Assembly (NCBI GenBank): GCA_029259655.1
Contig: JAJDET010000294.1
Coordinates: forward strand, 1 to 59,929
Direction: 5' to 3'
DNA length: 59,929 nt
Origin: Planctomycetota bacterium
GTDB lineage: Bacteria; Planctomycetota; UBA1135; GCA-002686595
The translations under genes and the position numbers were made by a program. The notes beneath the pieces were generated by a model. It was given only the letters and a program-made list of their open reading frames with translations, did no database searches and was not told where the DNA came from. This document shows positions 11,336-20,111 of this stretch, one piece after another. The first letter of the stretch is position 1. The number at the start of each line of letters is the position of its first letter.

Positions 11336-11411
11336 GGCGGACTGGGGCTCGTGGCGATCCGGGGGGGGGATCATACGGATTCGGGGTCTCCCCTCGCCTC
11401 GCACCGATCCC

Positions 11412-11417
11412 TATAAT
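11412..11417 (+). promoter_or_regulatory. -10 box of tRNA-Ala
   Basis: A perfect TATAAT lies 11 nt before the first base of the mature tRNA. No recognisable -35 hexamer is seen upstream. Confidence 0.6.
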
Positions 11418-11428
11418 CCCCCCCCCGT

Positions 11429-11505
<77 letters not shown>

Positions 11506-11588
11506 CCACAACCTCCGGGCCTACAAGCTCGGGTTGTCTTCGCGGCTCTCGAGACTCCGCCGGGATGACGTCGGCGCGGCGACGCGCA

Positions 11589-13028
11589 CTACTCCCCGGA
11601 GGAGGCCTCGCTCGTGCTCGAGCCCGGTCGCGGATCCTGTGTCCCACGCTCCACGGACAGGACCTCGCCTCCCCATCCCGCCACTGTCCCTGCGAGCTCC
11701 GAGGGTTTCGTCTGCAGGCTCCGCTCCACTGCGGCCCATCCGTCCTCGTTCTTGGCGATCTGCGCGAGGAGCGGAACGACTTGATCGGGGCACGACTCGA
11801 CCAGGTACCTCACGAGCAGGGCCGAGGCTGCGAGCTCCCCGTAGTCGAGTCCGCTCGTGCGCTCGCTCAGGAGATCCGAGAGCGCGCCGTCCCCGGCCTT
11901 GGCCAACCAGTCCACGCCCAGGCTGCGGAAGTCCGGGCCCCTCGGCAGCACGCTGCGCGCATCCGCGGACGAACCGGCGACCGGAAAGGCCGTGGGTGAC
12001 CGCAGCACTTCCTCGGTGAAGTACAGGCAGAGTCCCTGGAACGCCCAGCCCGAATCCCGGTCGAGGTCGTGCGCGAGGACGAGCTGGGAAGCGAGGGCCT
12101 GGAGCACGGCGCGATCCAGACGCTCCTGGGGCTCGTCGCACGCGACGTAGAGCTTCCAGGTACCGGGCATCCAGTAGCTGGAGTAGTTGAAGGCTCGAGT
12201 CACCTCGGCGCGCGGAAGGCCGATGGACTGGACGTATTCACGCCACGCGGTCATGCCCCCGACGAGGTGAACGACGAGCCCACGAGGCAGGAGAGGAAGC
12301 CCGGCCACCTCCCGTCCGAGGGCCTCCATCGCAGCGAGCGCATCCCGGCACCGGTCGACCTCGACGGCGCAGTCCCCCACGCCGACGACGGACACGCGCT
12401 CGTCGAACGAGGGATCCGGTTCCTCGGCGAGAACTCCCCGCAGGGATGCTCGGCGCAGCAGCGAGGCTTCGACGGCTTCGGAGATCCAGACGTGACCGTT
12501 TCGACCCAGGTCCCAGCGCTTTTCGCGGAGCTCGGCGTGAATCACCGCGTCTTCCGGGAACACGCGGAGCAACGTTCTCCAGAGATTGCTCGCGTCCCCG
12601 GTCCCTATCGCGACGAGCTCGGCCGTCTTCGCACGGAGCTCCGTGGCGAGCACATCCATTCGCTCCTCGTAGGTCCGAAGGTGCTTCTCTCCGGTCTTGC
12701 CGCTCCTGTCCTTGGGCACGCGGTATTCCGACTCCCGCTGCCACGCTCCGTCCTTGTCGCGGCGATACCGCAGATGCCAGCGCGCGTCGCGGTGATCGGT
12801 GTCGAAGCTCAGGATCGACGCGTAGAGATGGTCCCGGCGCGCGAAGAGCTTCTTCTTGTTGCACCACTCGGCGAGGTCGGCCAGTTGCTCGACGATCGCG
12901 AGGTCGAGGTCGCCGCCTGACACGGCAACCCGCATCGGTGCGTTGCCCGGCGCGGAGTAAGCGGCACCCGACAGAGCCAGCGGCAGGAGCGCGGCTCCAA
13001 GCAGGATCGGCTGAACGCGGACTCTCAT
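11589..13028 (-). CDS. Secreted protein of unknown function
   Basis: 479 residues from the ATG at 13028, preceded by an AGAGGGG ribosome-binding site. The N-terminus is a Sec signal peptide (residues ~1-26, '…LPLALSGAAYSAPG'). The body contains 'LADLAEWCNKKKLFARRDHLY', a helical repeat-like segment seen in planctomycete secreted TPR-type proteins. In the C-terminal half, 'WAFQGLCLYFTEEVLRS' and 'YGELAASALLVRYLVE' have the arrangement of peptidase_MA/DUF1570-like gluzincin domains. The HExxH zinc motif is absent at the expected place ('ASQLVLAHDLD'), so I would not call it a peptidase. Export to the periplasm or beyond is likely. It is divergent from the sulfatase-like gene with a 309-bp gap. 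Confidence 0.7.
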   Translation of the reverse strand: MRVRVQPILLGAALLPLALSGAAYSAPGNAPMRVAVSGGDLDLAIVEQLADLAEWCNKKKLFARRDHLYASILSFDTDHRDARWHLRYRRDKDGAWQRESEYRVPKDRSGKTGEKHLRTYEERMDVLATELRAKTAELVAIGTGDASNLWRTLLRVFPEDAVIHAELREKRWDLGRNGHVWISEAVEASLLRRASLRGVLAEEPDPSFDERVSVVGVGDCAVEVDRCRDALAAMEALGREVAGLPLLPRGLVVHLVGGMTAWREYVQSIGLPRAEVTRAFNYSSYWMPGTWKLYVACDEPQERLDRAVLQALASQLVLAHDLDRDSGWAFQGLCLYFTEEVLRSPTAFPVAGSSADARSVLPRGPDFRSLGVDWLAKAGDGALSDLLSERTSGLDYGELAASALLVRYLVESCPDQVVPLLAQIAKNEDGWAAVERSLQTKPSELAGTVAGWGGEVLSVERGTQDPRPGSSTSEASSGE

Positions 13029-13337
13029 TCTCGGTCCCCTCTCTGCTTCGACGGATGTGAGCCCCCAAGCTACGCGCACACCCACCTCGACGATAGGTAG
13101 AAATACCCAGCCGGTGGGCGCCGCCAGCACGACCCGCTCGGAGACCCCAGGAGACGCTCTCGTTCCCAACCCCGGGAGCGCAGCCCCGACCCGATGTGCT
13201 CGGGCCGGCTCGACATCGTGACCACGAATCCGCTCTCGAGCGAAAAACGCCGTCTTCGAACCGCGTCGACCTCGACCGAAACGCTGGACGTGCGCGTCGA
13301 GGCGGACGCGGACGTCGTTGCGTAGGCTTGTGCCCCG
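13029..13337. other. 309-bp divergent intergenic region
   Basis: No gene is supported here. It separates the divergent starts at 13028 (minus) and 13338 (plus). A TAGGCT hexamer at 13323-13328 lies 9 nt before the plus-strand start and could be a -10 box. The minus-strand gene has a clear Shine-Dalgarno sequence but no obvious promoter hexamers. Confidence 0.4.
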
Positions 13338-14702
13338 ATGCGCGACCACCGGCTCGTGGGACACCTCTCCTGTCTGATCGGTCTGGCGCTCTGCGCCTGC
13401 GGTGCGGCGTCCGACGCGCGGCCCAACATCCTCCTGCTCGTCGTCGACACGCTGCGCTGGGATCACCTCGGGTGTTACGGCTACGAGCGCGACACCTCGC
13501 CGGCCATCGACGCCCTCGCCGCGGACGCGGTGCGCTTCGAGAACGCCTACGCGCCGGCGCCCTGGACGCTGCCGACGGTCACCTCGATCCTGACCGGGCT
13601 CTACCCGAGCTCCCACGGGGTCACGAGCATCGGGAAGCACCTCTCCTCGGACGTGCGCTCCCTGGCCGAGCTCCTTCGGGAGGAGGGCTACGGAACGGCC
13701 GCGGTGACGAGCAACAACCTCCTCCGGCAGGACCTCCACTACGGCCGCGGACACGACCTGTTCGAAGCCGAGCCCGGAGGACACAACCTGATGACGACGC
13801 CGGGCGTCACCGAACGGGTCCTCGCGCACCTGGACCGGCTCGGCGAGGGAGTGGCACCCTTCTACCTCTTCGCCCTCCTCTTCGACCCGCACTACAGCTA
13901 CCTGCCGCATCCCGAGTACGGCTTCGCACCGAAGCGAGCCGGCCGGCTGGACGGCTCGCAGCCGATCCAGGTCCTGCGCGAGCTGGGCGAGACGCTGAGC
14001 GCGAAGGAGCTCCAGTTCATCCGCGACCTCTACGACGAGGAGATCCGCTACACCGACGAGGGCATCGGGCAGATCCTGGCCGGCCTGGAGGAGCGCGGGC
14101 TCGACCGGAACACCGTCGTGGTCGTGGTCGCGGACCACGGGGAGGAGTTCATGCGCCACGGGTGGATCGGCCACTCGCGCAACCTGTACGAAGACCTCGT
14201 GCACGTCCCGCTGATCATCCGCGACCCCGCCATGGCGCGTCGCGGTCGCAGCGAGCCCCGACCCGTCTCGCTCGTCTCGCTGACCCCCACGCTGCTCGAC
14301 CTCGCGGGCGTCGACTCCGGCGAAACTCCGTTCCAGGCGCCGTCGCTGAAGGGCGTGCTGCGCGGCAGCGACGAGGACGCGGGGGAACCCGTCTTCTGCG
14401 AGGTGGACTTCGTCCCGATCCTCAAGCAGGAGAAGCGCGCACACATGCGTTCGGTGCTCGTGGACGGGTTCAAGCTGATCCGCGACGTCGAGACCGGCGC
14501 GCTCGAGCTCTACAACCTGGAGCGTGACCCGCACGAGACGCGCAACCTGGCGGAGACTCGCGTCCGCAAGGTCGCGGAGCTCGAGGAGGTGCTCGAGTCC
14601 CGATCGACCTTCGCCGGGAGCCGGCTGCGCGCCGCGGAGACCACACCCCTCAGCGACGAGGACCTCGAGATGCTCGAGGGTCTGGGATACGTCGAGCGCT
14701 AG
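13338..14702 (+). CDS. Sulfatase-fold (alkaline phosphatase superfamily) lipoprotein, Thr at the formylglycine position
   Basis: 454 residues. The N-terminus is a lipoprotein-type signal with a possible lipobox at 'LCAC' (C21). The mature part opens with 'RPNILLLVVDTLRWDHLGCYGY', the metal-binding start of the sulfatase fold (D37, then T38). The activation motif reads 'APWTLPTVTSILTG': Thr77 stands where classical sulfatases have the Cys or Ser that becomes formylglycine. 'VVVVADHGEEFMRHG' supplies further metal ligands. A Thr nucleophile is normal in phosphatases and phosphotransferases of this superfamily, so a phospho-transfer or hydrolase role on an envelope glycan is as likely as sulfate removal. 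It converges on the next gene, sharing a palindromic CTAG (14699-14702) that gives TAG stops on both strands. Confidence 0.82.
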   Translation: MRDHRLVGHLSCLIGLALCACGAASDARPNILLLVVDTLRWDHLGCYGYERDTSPAIDALAADAVRFENAYAPAPWTLPTVTSILTGLYPSSHGVTSIGKHLSSDVRSLAELLREEGYGTAAVTSNNLLRQDLHYGRGHDLFEAEPGGHNLMTTPGVTERVLAHLDRLGEGVAPFYLFALLFDPHYSYLPHPEYGFAPKRAGRLDGSQPIQVLRELGETLSAKELQFIRDLYDEEIRYTDEGIGQILAGLEERGLDRNTVVVVVADHGEEFMRHGWIGHSRNLYEDLVHVPLIIRDPAMARRGRSEPRPVSLVSLTPTLLDLAGVDSGETPFQAPSLKGVLRGSDEDAGEPVFCEVDFVPILKQEKRAHMRSVLVDGFKLIRDVETGALELYNLERDPHETRNLAETRVRKVAELEEVLESRSTFAGSRLRAAETTPLSDEDLEMLEGLGYVER

Positions 14703-15808
14703 TTGCCCGCCGCTGCGGGCGAGACGGCGTCGCCCTCGGAGAAGCGAGCCACGAGCGCCTCGGACAGGACCCGGGTGTAGCGCCGGCGCGCGTCGCCGTG
14801 GCCGACGTGGACCCAGTCGATGAAGTCCTCGTCGCCGAGCTCGGCCTCCGCGGCGAGGTCCCAGTAGGAGATCGCGTGCTCCTCCGCGAAGCTCCTCGAC
14901 CGGGAGCGAAAGAGCTCGTAGCGGTCCGCGCCGTAGAGCTCTCGCCGACCGCGCGCGGAGAGCGGTGTCTCCAGCAGAACGAGGCGGCTCGCGTGCTCAC
15001 CGGCCGTCTGCACGAGGGTCTCGAGGAAGCCGCGCAGGTGAGCCTCGCAACCGGGCAAGACGCGGTTCTGAACGCGCTTGCGCTCCTTGTCCCACAGTTG
15101 CGGAGCGTCCCGTCGCTCGAACGCGTTGTACGCGGCACGCACGAACTCCTCGGGCGGACCGCTCCACAGATTGGCCACGACATGGCTCATGCGGGGCAGG
15201 AAGAAGAGGCGGTTGTCCCAGAAGTAGACAGAGGTCGAGGAGACGATACCCGCGGGCGCGTTCGCATCCTCGAACACGCGGTTGCGGAATCCGAGGCGGT
15301 ACTCGTAGCGGCCGCTCTCGGTCAGGTTCGCCAGCACGTGCAGTCGACTCGGGTTGACGTCGACGACGATCAGGCCCCCGAACGATTCGGGCAGCTCCTC
15401 CACGAGAGCGAGAGTCTCGAGCCACGACTGTCCGTCCGTGACGAGGCTCATCACGTCGTGGCTCCCGCCGAGCCGCCTCGAAAGGTGCTCCTCGATGTGC
15501 TCGACGCGCGACACGCTGAGGCGCATTCCGGAAGCGCCTAGCAGCACGACGGTCGGGGACGGCCGTCGCGCAAGCCCCTGCACGCGGCCGGTTACGAAGG
15601 CGTCGTAGTCCATCCGGTCCGCGGCGAAGTACTCGCTCTTCTCGGCGACGAGCTCGGGCGTGATCGATGCGGCGAGGAGCAGCCACCCTGCGGCGAGGAC
15701 CACGGCGGCCGTGCCGAGCGCGGGAGGAGAGGGTGTGACGAAGCTCAGCCCCAGCTCTCGCCAGAAATCCGCGGTCTCCGCTCCGCCCCTCTCCGATGTT
15801 CCCCGCAT
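14699..15808 (-). CDS. Membrane-anchored SGNH-like protein (AlgJ/AlgX-type acylation partner)
   Basis: 369 residues with one transmembrane anchor near residues 32-50 ('ALGTAAVVLAAGWLLLAAS'). The exported part has 'PTVVLLGASGMRLS', resembling SGNH block I (the Ser of GxS), and ends in 'DEDFIDWVHVGHGDARRRYT', with a D-x2-H spacing like block V. The fold therefore resembles SGNH acetyltransferases/esterases such as AlgJ and AlgX. These work with an MBOAT protein, and an MBOAT gene lies divergently 119 bp away. Probable role: transferring acyl groups to, or removing them from, an exported polysaccharide. Neither the substrate nor catalysis has been shown. Confidence 0.65.
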   Translation of the reverse strand: MRGTSERGGAETADFWRELGLSFVTPSPPALGTAAVVLAAGWLLLAASITPELVAEKSEYFAADRMDYDAFVTGRVQGLARRPSPTVVLLGASGMRLSVSRVEHIEEHLSRRLGGSHDVMSLVTDGQSWLETLALVEELPESFGGLIVVDVNPSRLHVLANLTESGRYEYRLGFRNRVFEDANAPAGIVSSTSVYFWDNRLFFLPRMSHVVANLWSGPPEEFVRAAYNAFERRDAPQLWDKERKRVQNRVLPGCEAHLRGFLETLVQTAGEHASRLVLLETPLSARGRRELYGADRYELFRSRSRSFAEEHAISYWDLAAEAELGDEDFIDWVHVGHGDARRRYTRVLSEALVARFSEGDAVSPAAAGN

Positions 15809-15927
15809 GCCGATGCCTCCGAAGCCTAGCAGCCCGCCGCAGGATCCCGGAGACCGGGGCTTTCTCCCCGGACTGCTAACGAGCCCCCCCGCCCCCTTCC
15901 GAAGAAGACGGGCTCGCCCTACCGCGG

Positions 15928-17157
15928 TTGCGCCCCATCCTCGCGCGCCTCCCGGTCGGGTGCGCCGGCCCCCTCATGGTCCTCCTTCCCGGGTTCTGGC
16001 TCGTCCTCGTCGCGTCGGCCGCCCTCTTCTGGCTCCTGCCGTCGCGCTGGCGGCTCGGGTTCCTGGCGCTCGTCTCGATCGGGTTCCTCGGCTCTCTCGC
16101 GTGGAGACCGGTGACGATGCTCCTCGTCTGGGTCGTCGTCTTCTGGTTCCTGGTTCGCGGACCCGCAGCCAACGGGGATCGCCGCCGATCGTTCCACATC
16201 TTCGCGATCATGGCGATCCTGGCGCAGCTCGCCTACTTCAAGTACCTGCCTCCGCTGATCGCGGTCCTGGCCTCCAATGCGATCGAGGCGGCTGTGATCG
16301 TTCCGCTCGGCATGAGCTTCTTCACGTTCAAGCTCGTGCACTATGCCCTCGAGGTCTCGCGGGGAACGGTGAAGGGACACTCCTTCACGCAGTTCCTGTG
16401 CTTCATGTTCCTGTTCCCGATCTTCACGGCGGGACCCATCGAACGCTTCGACCACTTCCTCGACAGCCGCGAGGAGCGCTGGTCCTTGCAGTCCATGACG
16501 GAGGGGCTCACGCGCATCGCGTGGGGTCTCGTCAAACGCTTCTTCGTCGCCGAGGTCGTGTTGCGCCTGCTCCTCGAGCGCCTGAGCGACGACTTCCTCG
16601 GCGACCTGGCCCACATGCCCGTCTATCAGGTGTGGGGCTACCTCGCGCTGACCTTCGGGTACATCTACATGGACTTCAGCGCCTACTCCGACATCGGGAT
16701 CGGCGCGAGTCGCCTGTTCGGACTGCGGATCGCGGAGAACTTCAGGTTCCCGTTGATCGCGACGGACATCGGCGAGTTCTGGAAACGCTGGCACATGAGC
16801 CTCTCGCGCTGGTGCCAGTCCTACGTGTACCTCCCCGTCATGGGCTACACGCGGAACCCGTACGCCGCGACCTACGCGACCTTCTTCGTGATGGGGCTGT
16901 GGCACGCCGGATCGCTCAACCGGATCGGCTGGGGGCTCTACCACGCGACGGGGATCGCGATCTTCGTGACCTGGACGCAGATCAAGCGAAGGCGCAAGTG
17001 GAGGAAGACGTTCCGGAAGCCGCACATGCGCTGGATCGGATTGCCGATCACGATGATGTTCGTCGCGGGCAGCGCGGCCTTCCTGACGGCGGAGGCGGCG
17101 GGCGAGGGCCTCGACGTGTCCGCGCGTATCCTCGGTCGGCTGGTGGCGATCTTCTGA
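15928..17157 (+). CDS. MBOAT family O-acyltransferase (AlgI/DltB-like)
   Basis: 409 residues from TTG 15928; an internal ATG at 15976 is an alternative start and would lose only 16 residues. About nine to eleven transmembrane helices are visible. The core signatures are 'VPLGMSFFTFKLVHYALEV', 'FPIFTAGPIERF', 'YIYMDFSAYSDIGIG' and 'DIGEFWKRWHMSLSRW', with the probable catalytic His in 'MGLWHAGSLNRIGWGLYHA'. AlgI and DltB carry acyl groups from a cytoplasmic donor across the membrane for transfer to a polymer by an SGNH partner. Two SGNH-type proteins flank this gene, so it is probably the membrane step of glycan O-acylation. It is shorter than Pseudomonas AlgI (~520 residues), lacking some peripheral helices. 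Confidence 0.9.
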   Translation: MRPILARLPVGCAGPLMVLLPGFWLVLVASAALFWLLPSRWRLGFLALVSIGFLGSLAWRPVTMLLVWVVVFWFLVRGPAANGDRRRSFHIFAIMAILAQLAYFKYLPPLIAVLASNAIEAAVIVPLGMSFFTFKLVHYALEVSRGTVKGHSFTQFLCFMFLFPIFTAGPIERFDHFLDSREERWSLQSMTEGLTRIAWGLVKRFFVAEVVLRLLLERLSDDFLGDLAHMPVYQVWGYLALTFGYIYMDFSAYSDIGIGASRLFGLRIAENFRFPLIATDIGEFWKRWHMSLSRWCQSYVYLPVMGYTRNPYAATYATFFVMGLWHAGSLNRIGWGLYHATGIAIFVTWTQIKRRRKWRKTFRKPHMRWIGLPITMMFVAGSAAFLTAEAAGEGLDVSARILGRLVAIF

Positions 17158-17184
17158 GCGCGGTCCGATAGGATCCCGTCTCCG

Positions 17185-18507
17185 TTGCGCCGGCTGAAGA
17201 AACCCCTGTTCTCGCTCCTCTGGGGCGTCGCGTTCCTCCTCGTCCTGGAGCTCCTCGTCCGGATGTGGGGCGGCGCACCGTCGATCCTCACGCTCCAGCC
17301 GCGCATCTGGGACCTGCCCGGCGGAGATGCGGAGAACATGTTCACGGACGTCGAGCCGAAACGGCCGGGGACGTTTCGCATCGCGGCCTTCGGCGCGTCG
17401 ACGGTGAAGGGTTGGCCCTTCGAGGAGAAGTACTCCTTCGCGAACCTGCTCGAGCCGCTCTTCGCCGAGCTCGGGCTGGAGGTCGAGGTCGTCAACCTCG
17501 CCTTCAACTCCATCGATGCCGGCCTCGTCGCGGACGTCGTGGAGCGTGCCGAGAGGGTCAACGCCGACCTCTACCTCGTCGCGACGATCCACAACGAGTT
17601 CGCGAACCGGATCTTCTGGAAGCGCCCGCCCGACCTCCCCTTCAAGCTCGCGTCCCACTCCGAGCTCGTGCGCACCGTGGCCGGCCCCTTCATCTCGCGG
17701 CGCTTGCGCGAGATCGACACGAAGCAGGCGCTGTTCAAGGCGCTCGAGGACCTGACGAACAAGACGTCCGAGGAGCTGGGCAAACCGACCTTCGGCCACC
17801 TCCCGATCCAGGCCTTCGAGCGCGCGCCCTATCTCGAGCGCTACGAGGCGTCGCTCCGGCGCATCGTCGCCACCGCGCGCGCGCACGACGTCCCGCTCGT
17901 CTTCGCCGAGCTCGTCGAGAACCTGCGCGAGTACGCGCCGATCTTCCGGACCCCCGAAGCGTCGGAGGCCTACACCACGGGACGGTCGCTGCTGGACCGA
18001 GGTGCGATCGGGGAAGCGCGTTCCGCGTTCGAGCGGTCACGCGACACGGACGGCGCGCCGATCCGGCTGACAGGAGACCTGCTCGAGATCCTGCGCACGG
18101 TCGCCCGCGACGAGAGCGTGCCGCTCGTTCCCGTTCGGGAGTACGTCGACGCCGCGAGCGAACACGGGATTCCCGGCTTCGACACGATGATCGACATGCT
18201 GCATCCGACCAGCGACGGTCACGCGGAGATCGCGGTCGGCACGCTGCACTTCCTCGTCGACCATGGGCTCGTGCCCCCGATCGACGAGAGCAAACTCGGC
18301 TCGCTCGGGGACGTGATCAGGGCGGCCGCGATGCCCGACGGCGAGAAGCGCACGATGCGCCAGCGCTCGCACCACTACACGGGAGTCATCTACGTCGCGG
18401 CCGGCAATGTGGAGGCTGGCCGCGAGCAGCTCGAGATCGCCGTCGAACGCTGGGGCAGCGAGGAGCCGGCAACGCTCAGGCTCCTCGAGCTGATCCGGGG
18501 CGACTAG
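17185..18507 (+). CDS. Membrane-anchored SGNH/GDSL hydrolase-like protein
   Basis: 440 residues from TTG 17185, 27 bp after the MBOAT gene and presumably in its operon. The N-terminus is basic with a transmembrane anchor (residues ~8-27). Block I of the SGNH fold is 'RIAAFGASTVKGWPF', the block III region includes 'VATIHNEFANR', and block V is 'DMLHPTSDGHAEIA' with the catalytic Asp-x2-His pair. All three catalytic positions look present, so this one is probably an active esterase or acyltransferase. The C-terminal ~100 residues, after 'LVDHGLVPP', are TPR-like. The stop codon TAG is part of the CTAG end of the repeat element at 18504. Together with 14699-15808 and the MBOAT it forms an acylation cassette. 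Confidence 0.8.
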   Translation: MRRLKKPLFSLLWGVAFLLVLELLVRMWGGAPSILTLQPRIWDLPGGDAENMFTDVEPKRPGTFRIAAFGASTVKGWPFEEKYSFANLLEPLFAELGLEVEVVNLAFNSIDAGLVADVVERAERVNADLYLVATIHNEFANRIFWKRPPDLPFKLASHSELVRTVAGPFISRRLREIDTKQALFKALEDLTNKTSEELGKPTFGHLPIQAFERAPYLERYEASLRRIVATARAHDVPLVFAELVENLREYAPIFRTPEASEAYTTGRSLLDRGAIGEARSAFERSRDTDGAPIRLTGDLLEILRTVARDESVPLVPVREYVDAASEHGIPGFDTMIDMLHPTSDGHAEIAVGTLHFLVDHGLVPPIDESKLGSLGDVIRAAAMPDGEKRTMRQRSHHYTGVIYVAAGNVEAGREQLEIAVERWGSEEPATLRLLELIRGD

Positions 18508-18668
18508 TGTCCTGAGTCAGAAGTTGCGCGACACAGGTTCCGCGACTGGGCGTTCCTGGCAAGGCGCGCTGACGACGCAACCTTGGTGGGTTTCGGAGAA
18601 GGCGCAACGCCGCCAGGGAGGTCCAGGCGTGGGAGATGTGTCGTGGAACTTCTGACTCAGGACACTAG
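18504..18668. repeat. 165-bp CTAG-ended inverted-repeat element (MITE-like), family 1 copy 1
   Basis: The termini 18504-18525 and 18647-18668 are perfect 22-bp inverted repeats beginning CTAGTGTCCTGAGTCAG. The interior is unlike neighbouring coding DNA, and no protein is supported. It matches the element at 37198-37362 in length (165 bp) and, in reverse orientation, in its core (CCTGGCAAGGCGCG at 18555-18568). The left CTAG supplies the stop of the gene ending at 18507. The right CTAG supplies the stop of the minus-strand RNase D gene (18665-18667). If CTAG is a duplicated target, the original site was one CTAG shared by two convergent TAG stops, as still seen at 14699-14702. Confidence 0.85.
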
Positions 18669-19891
18669 CGGCCTGCGTCCCGCCGGCTGCGGCGGCCGCG
18701 GGTGGGAACGACGCGTCCCTCCGCGAGGTCGCGTTCGAAGTCCAGGACGAGCTCGACCAGCTCCGCACCGAAGCGCTCGAGCTGCCAGTCGCGGATACCG
18801 TCGACGTCGGCGAGCCGCTCGAGGCTCGCCGGGCGCGCCTGGGCGAGCTCGAGCATGACGTGTCGATTCAAGACCAGGGAGGAGTCGATCCCCTCGGAGT
18901 CCGCGCGCTCCTTGCGCCACTGCCTGAGTCGTTCGTGGAGCTCGTAGGCCTCGTCGTCGAGCACGCCCAGCCCGTCCCGCGAGGGGAGCTGCGGGAGGGA
19001 CTTCATCGGCCCCAGCTCGCGGGCGCGGTCGACGGCGTCGAGGATGTCGTCGCCCATGCGCCGGAGCATCCGAGAAGAGAGCCCGGGAATACCCGAGAGC
19101 GACTTGATGCTCTTCGGTGCGGAACGCGCCACTTCGATCAGCACCTGGTTCGAGAGCACCTTGAAGGGGGGCCGGTTCACGTCCTCCGCCAGGCGATCGC
19201 GCAGGACGTAGAGCTCGCGCAACGCTTGCTTGCCCTCCCCCGAGAGGTCGCGGACGCCCTTGATGCGGACGAACTCGTCGGGGTTGAAGGAACGCTCGAC
19301 CGGCTCGAGCGCGGTCAGGCGCTCGCACTCGCCTTGAACGATGACGCTCCGGTCGAGCCGCTCCAGTCCCTCCTCGAACGTCTCCATGAGCGGGATCAGG
19401 AAGTGCGTGTCGAGGCGGGCGTAGGAGATCTGCTCCGGCCCCAGCGGGCGTCGGCTCCAGTCGGAGCGCTGTAGAGACTTGTCGAGCTCGACGTCGAAGT
19501 ACTTCTTGAGGACCGACGCGAGCCCCGGGTTGGGCTCGCCGAGCGCAGCCGCGGCGATGCGCGTGTCGAACAGGTTCGCGAAGTCGAACCCGTAGTCCCG
19601 CTTGAGGATCAGGATGTCGTACTCGCCGTCGTGGAAGACCTTGGTGCAGCCTTCGTCGGCCAGCACCTCCCCGAGCGGCGTCACGTCGAATCCGGCCAGG
19701 GGGTCGACGACGAAGTCGCGCTCCCCCGCGGTGACCTGGATCAGGCAGACCTTCTCGCGGTAGTTGAAGAACGAGTCCGCCTCGGTGTCGACGGCGACGA
19801 CATCGGCCCGGGACAGTTCATCCAGGAGCTCCCCGAACTCCGCCTCGTCCTCGATCAGGAGAGGGGGCGGCAGCGAGGAGGGCGGGGGCAT
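18665..19891 (-). CDS. rnd: Ribonuclease D family 3'-5' exoribonuclease
   Basis: 408 residues from the ATG at 19891. The DEDD exonuclease domain spans ~10-190: 'VVAVDTEADSF' (Exo I, DxE), 'VFHDGEYDILIL' (Exo II) and 'YARLDTHFLIPL' (Exo III, YxxxD type). A first HRDC domain is around residues 220-300, with 'LYVLRDRLAEDVNRPPFKVL' and 'LSGIPGLSSRMLRR', and a second HRDC-like region follows near the C-terminus. RNase D trims the 3' ends of tRNAs and other stable RNAs. It lies directly downstream of tRNA-Asp on the same strand, a fitting neighbour. The stop codon is provided by the repeat element at 18504-18668. Confidence 0.92.
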   Translation of the reverse strand: MPPPSSLPPPLLIEDEAEFGELLDELSRADVVAVDTEADSFFNYREKVCLIQVTAGERDFVVDPLAGFDVTPLGEVLADEGCTKVFHDGEYDILILKRDYGFDFANLFDTRIAAAALGEPNPGLASVLKKYFDVELDKSLQRSDWSRRPLGPEQISYARLDTHFLIPLMETFEEGLERLDRSVIVQGECERLTALEPVERSFNPDEFVRIKGVRDLSGEGKQALRELYVLRDRLAEDVNRPPFKVLSNQVLIEVARSAPKSIKSLSGIPGLSSRMLRRMGDDILDAVDRARELGPMKSLPQLPSRDGLGVLDDEAYELHERLRQWRKERADSEGIDSSLVLNRHVMLELAQARPASLERLADVDGIRDWQLERFGAELVELVLDFERDLAEGRVVPTRGRRSRRDAGR

Positions 19892-19957
19892 GAACTCGGG
19901 AGGGCGAGCGCCAATCGGTCGGGATTTCCGATGTCGCCGGACACGGGCACGGACGCC

Positions 19958-19983
19958 ATCTTGCCGGCCTACGGCCGGAAGAT
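19958..19983 (-). terminator. Hairpin immediately 3' of tRNA-Asp
   Basis: ATCTTGCCGGCC (19958-19969) pairs with GGCCGGAAGAT (19973-19983) with one bulged base and a 3-nt loop. The stem begins at the last base of the tRNA CCA. It may terminate or protect the tRNA precursor; there is no T run. Confidence 0.4.
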
Positions 19984-20059
19984 GGCGAGGACGACGGGAC
20001 TTGAACCCGCAACCTCCGGCGTGACAGGCCGGCACTCTAACCAATTGAGCTACGTCCCC
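19983..20059 (-). tRNA. tRNA-Asp, anticodon GTC
   Basis: A 77-nt cloverleaf with encoded CCA on the minus strand. The acceptor arm GGGGACG pairs with CGTCCTC (one G-T pair), the anticodon stem CCGGC/GCCGG encloses CTGTCAC giving anticodon GTC, and the T arm is TGCGGG-TTCAAGT-CCCG. The discriminator is G, followed by CCA. Confidence 0.95.
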
Positions 20060-20075
20060 GCGGCTCGCGGCCGGG

Positions 20076-20103
20076 AGTATAGCTCGGGCCTCCCGCGCCT
20101 CAA
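20076..20103 (-). promoter_or_regulatory. Promoter of tRNA-Asp
   Basis: On the minus strand TTGAGG (20103-20098) and TATACT (20081-20076) are 16 bp apart, and the -10 box lies 16 nt before the mature tRNA. This is the best sigma-70-type pair in the window. Confidence 0.6.
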
Positions 20104-20111
20104 GGCACTTC

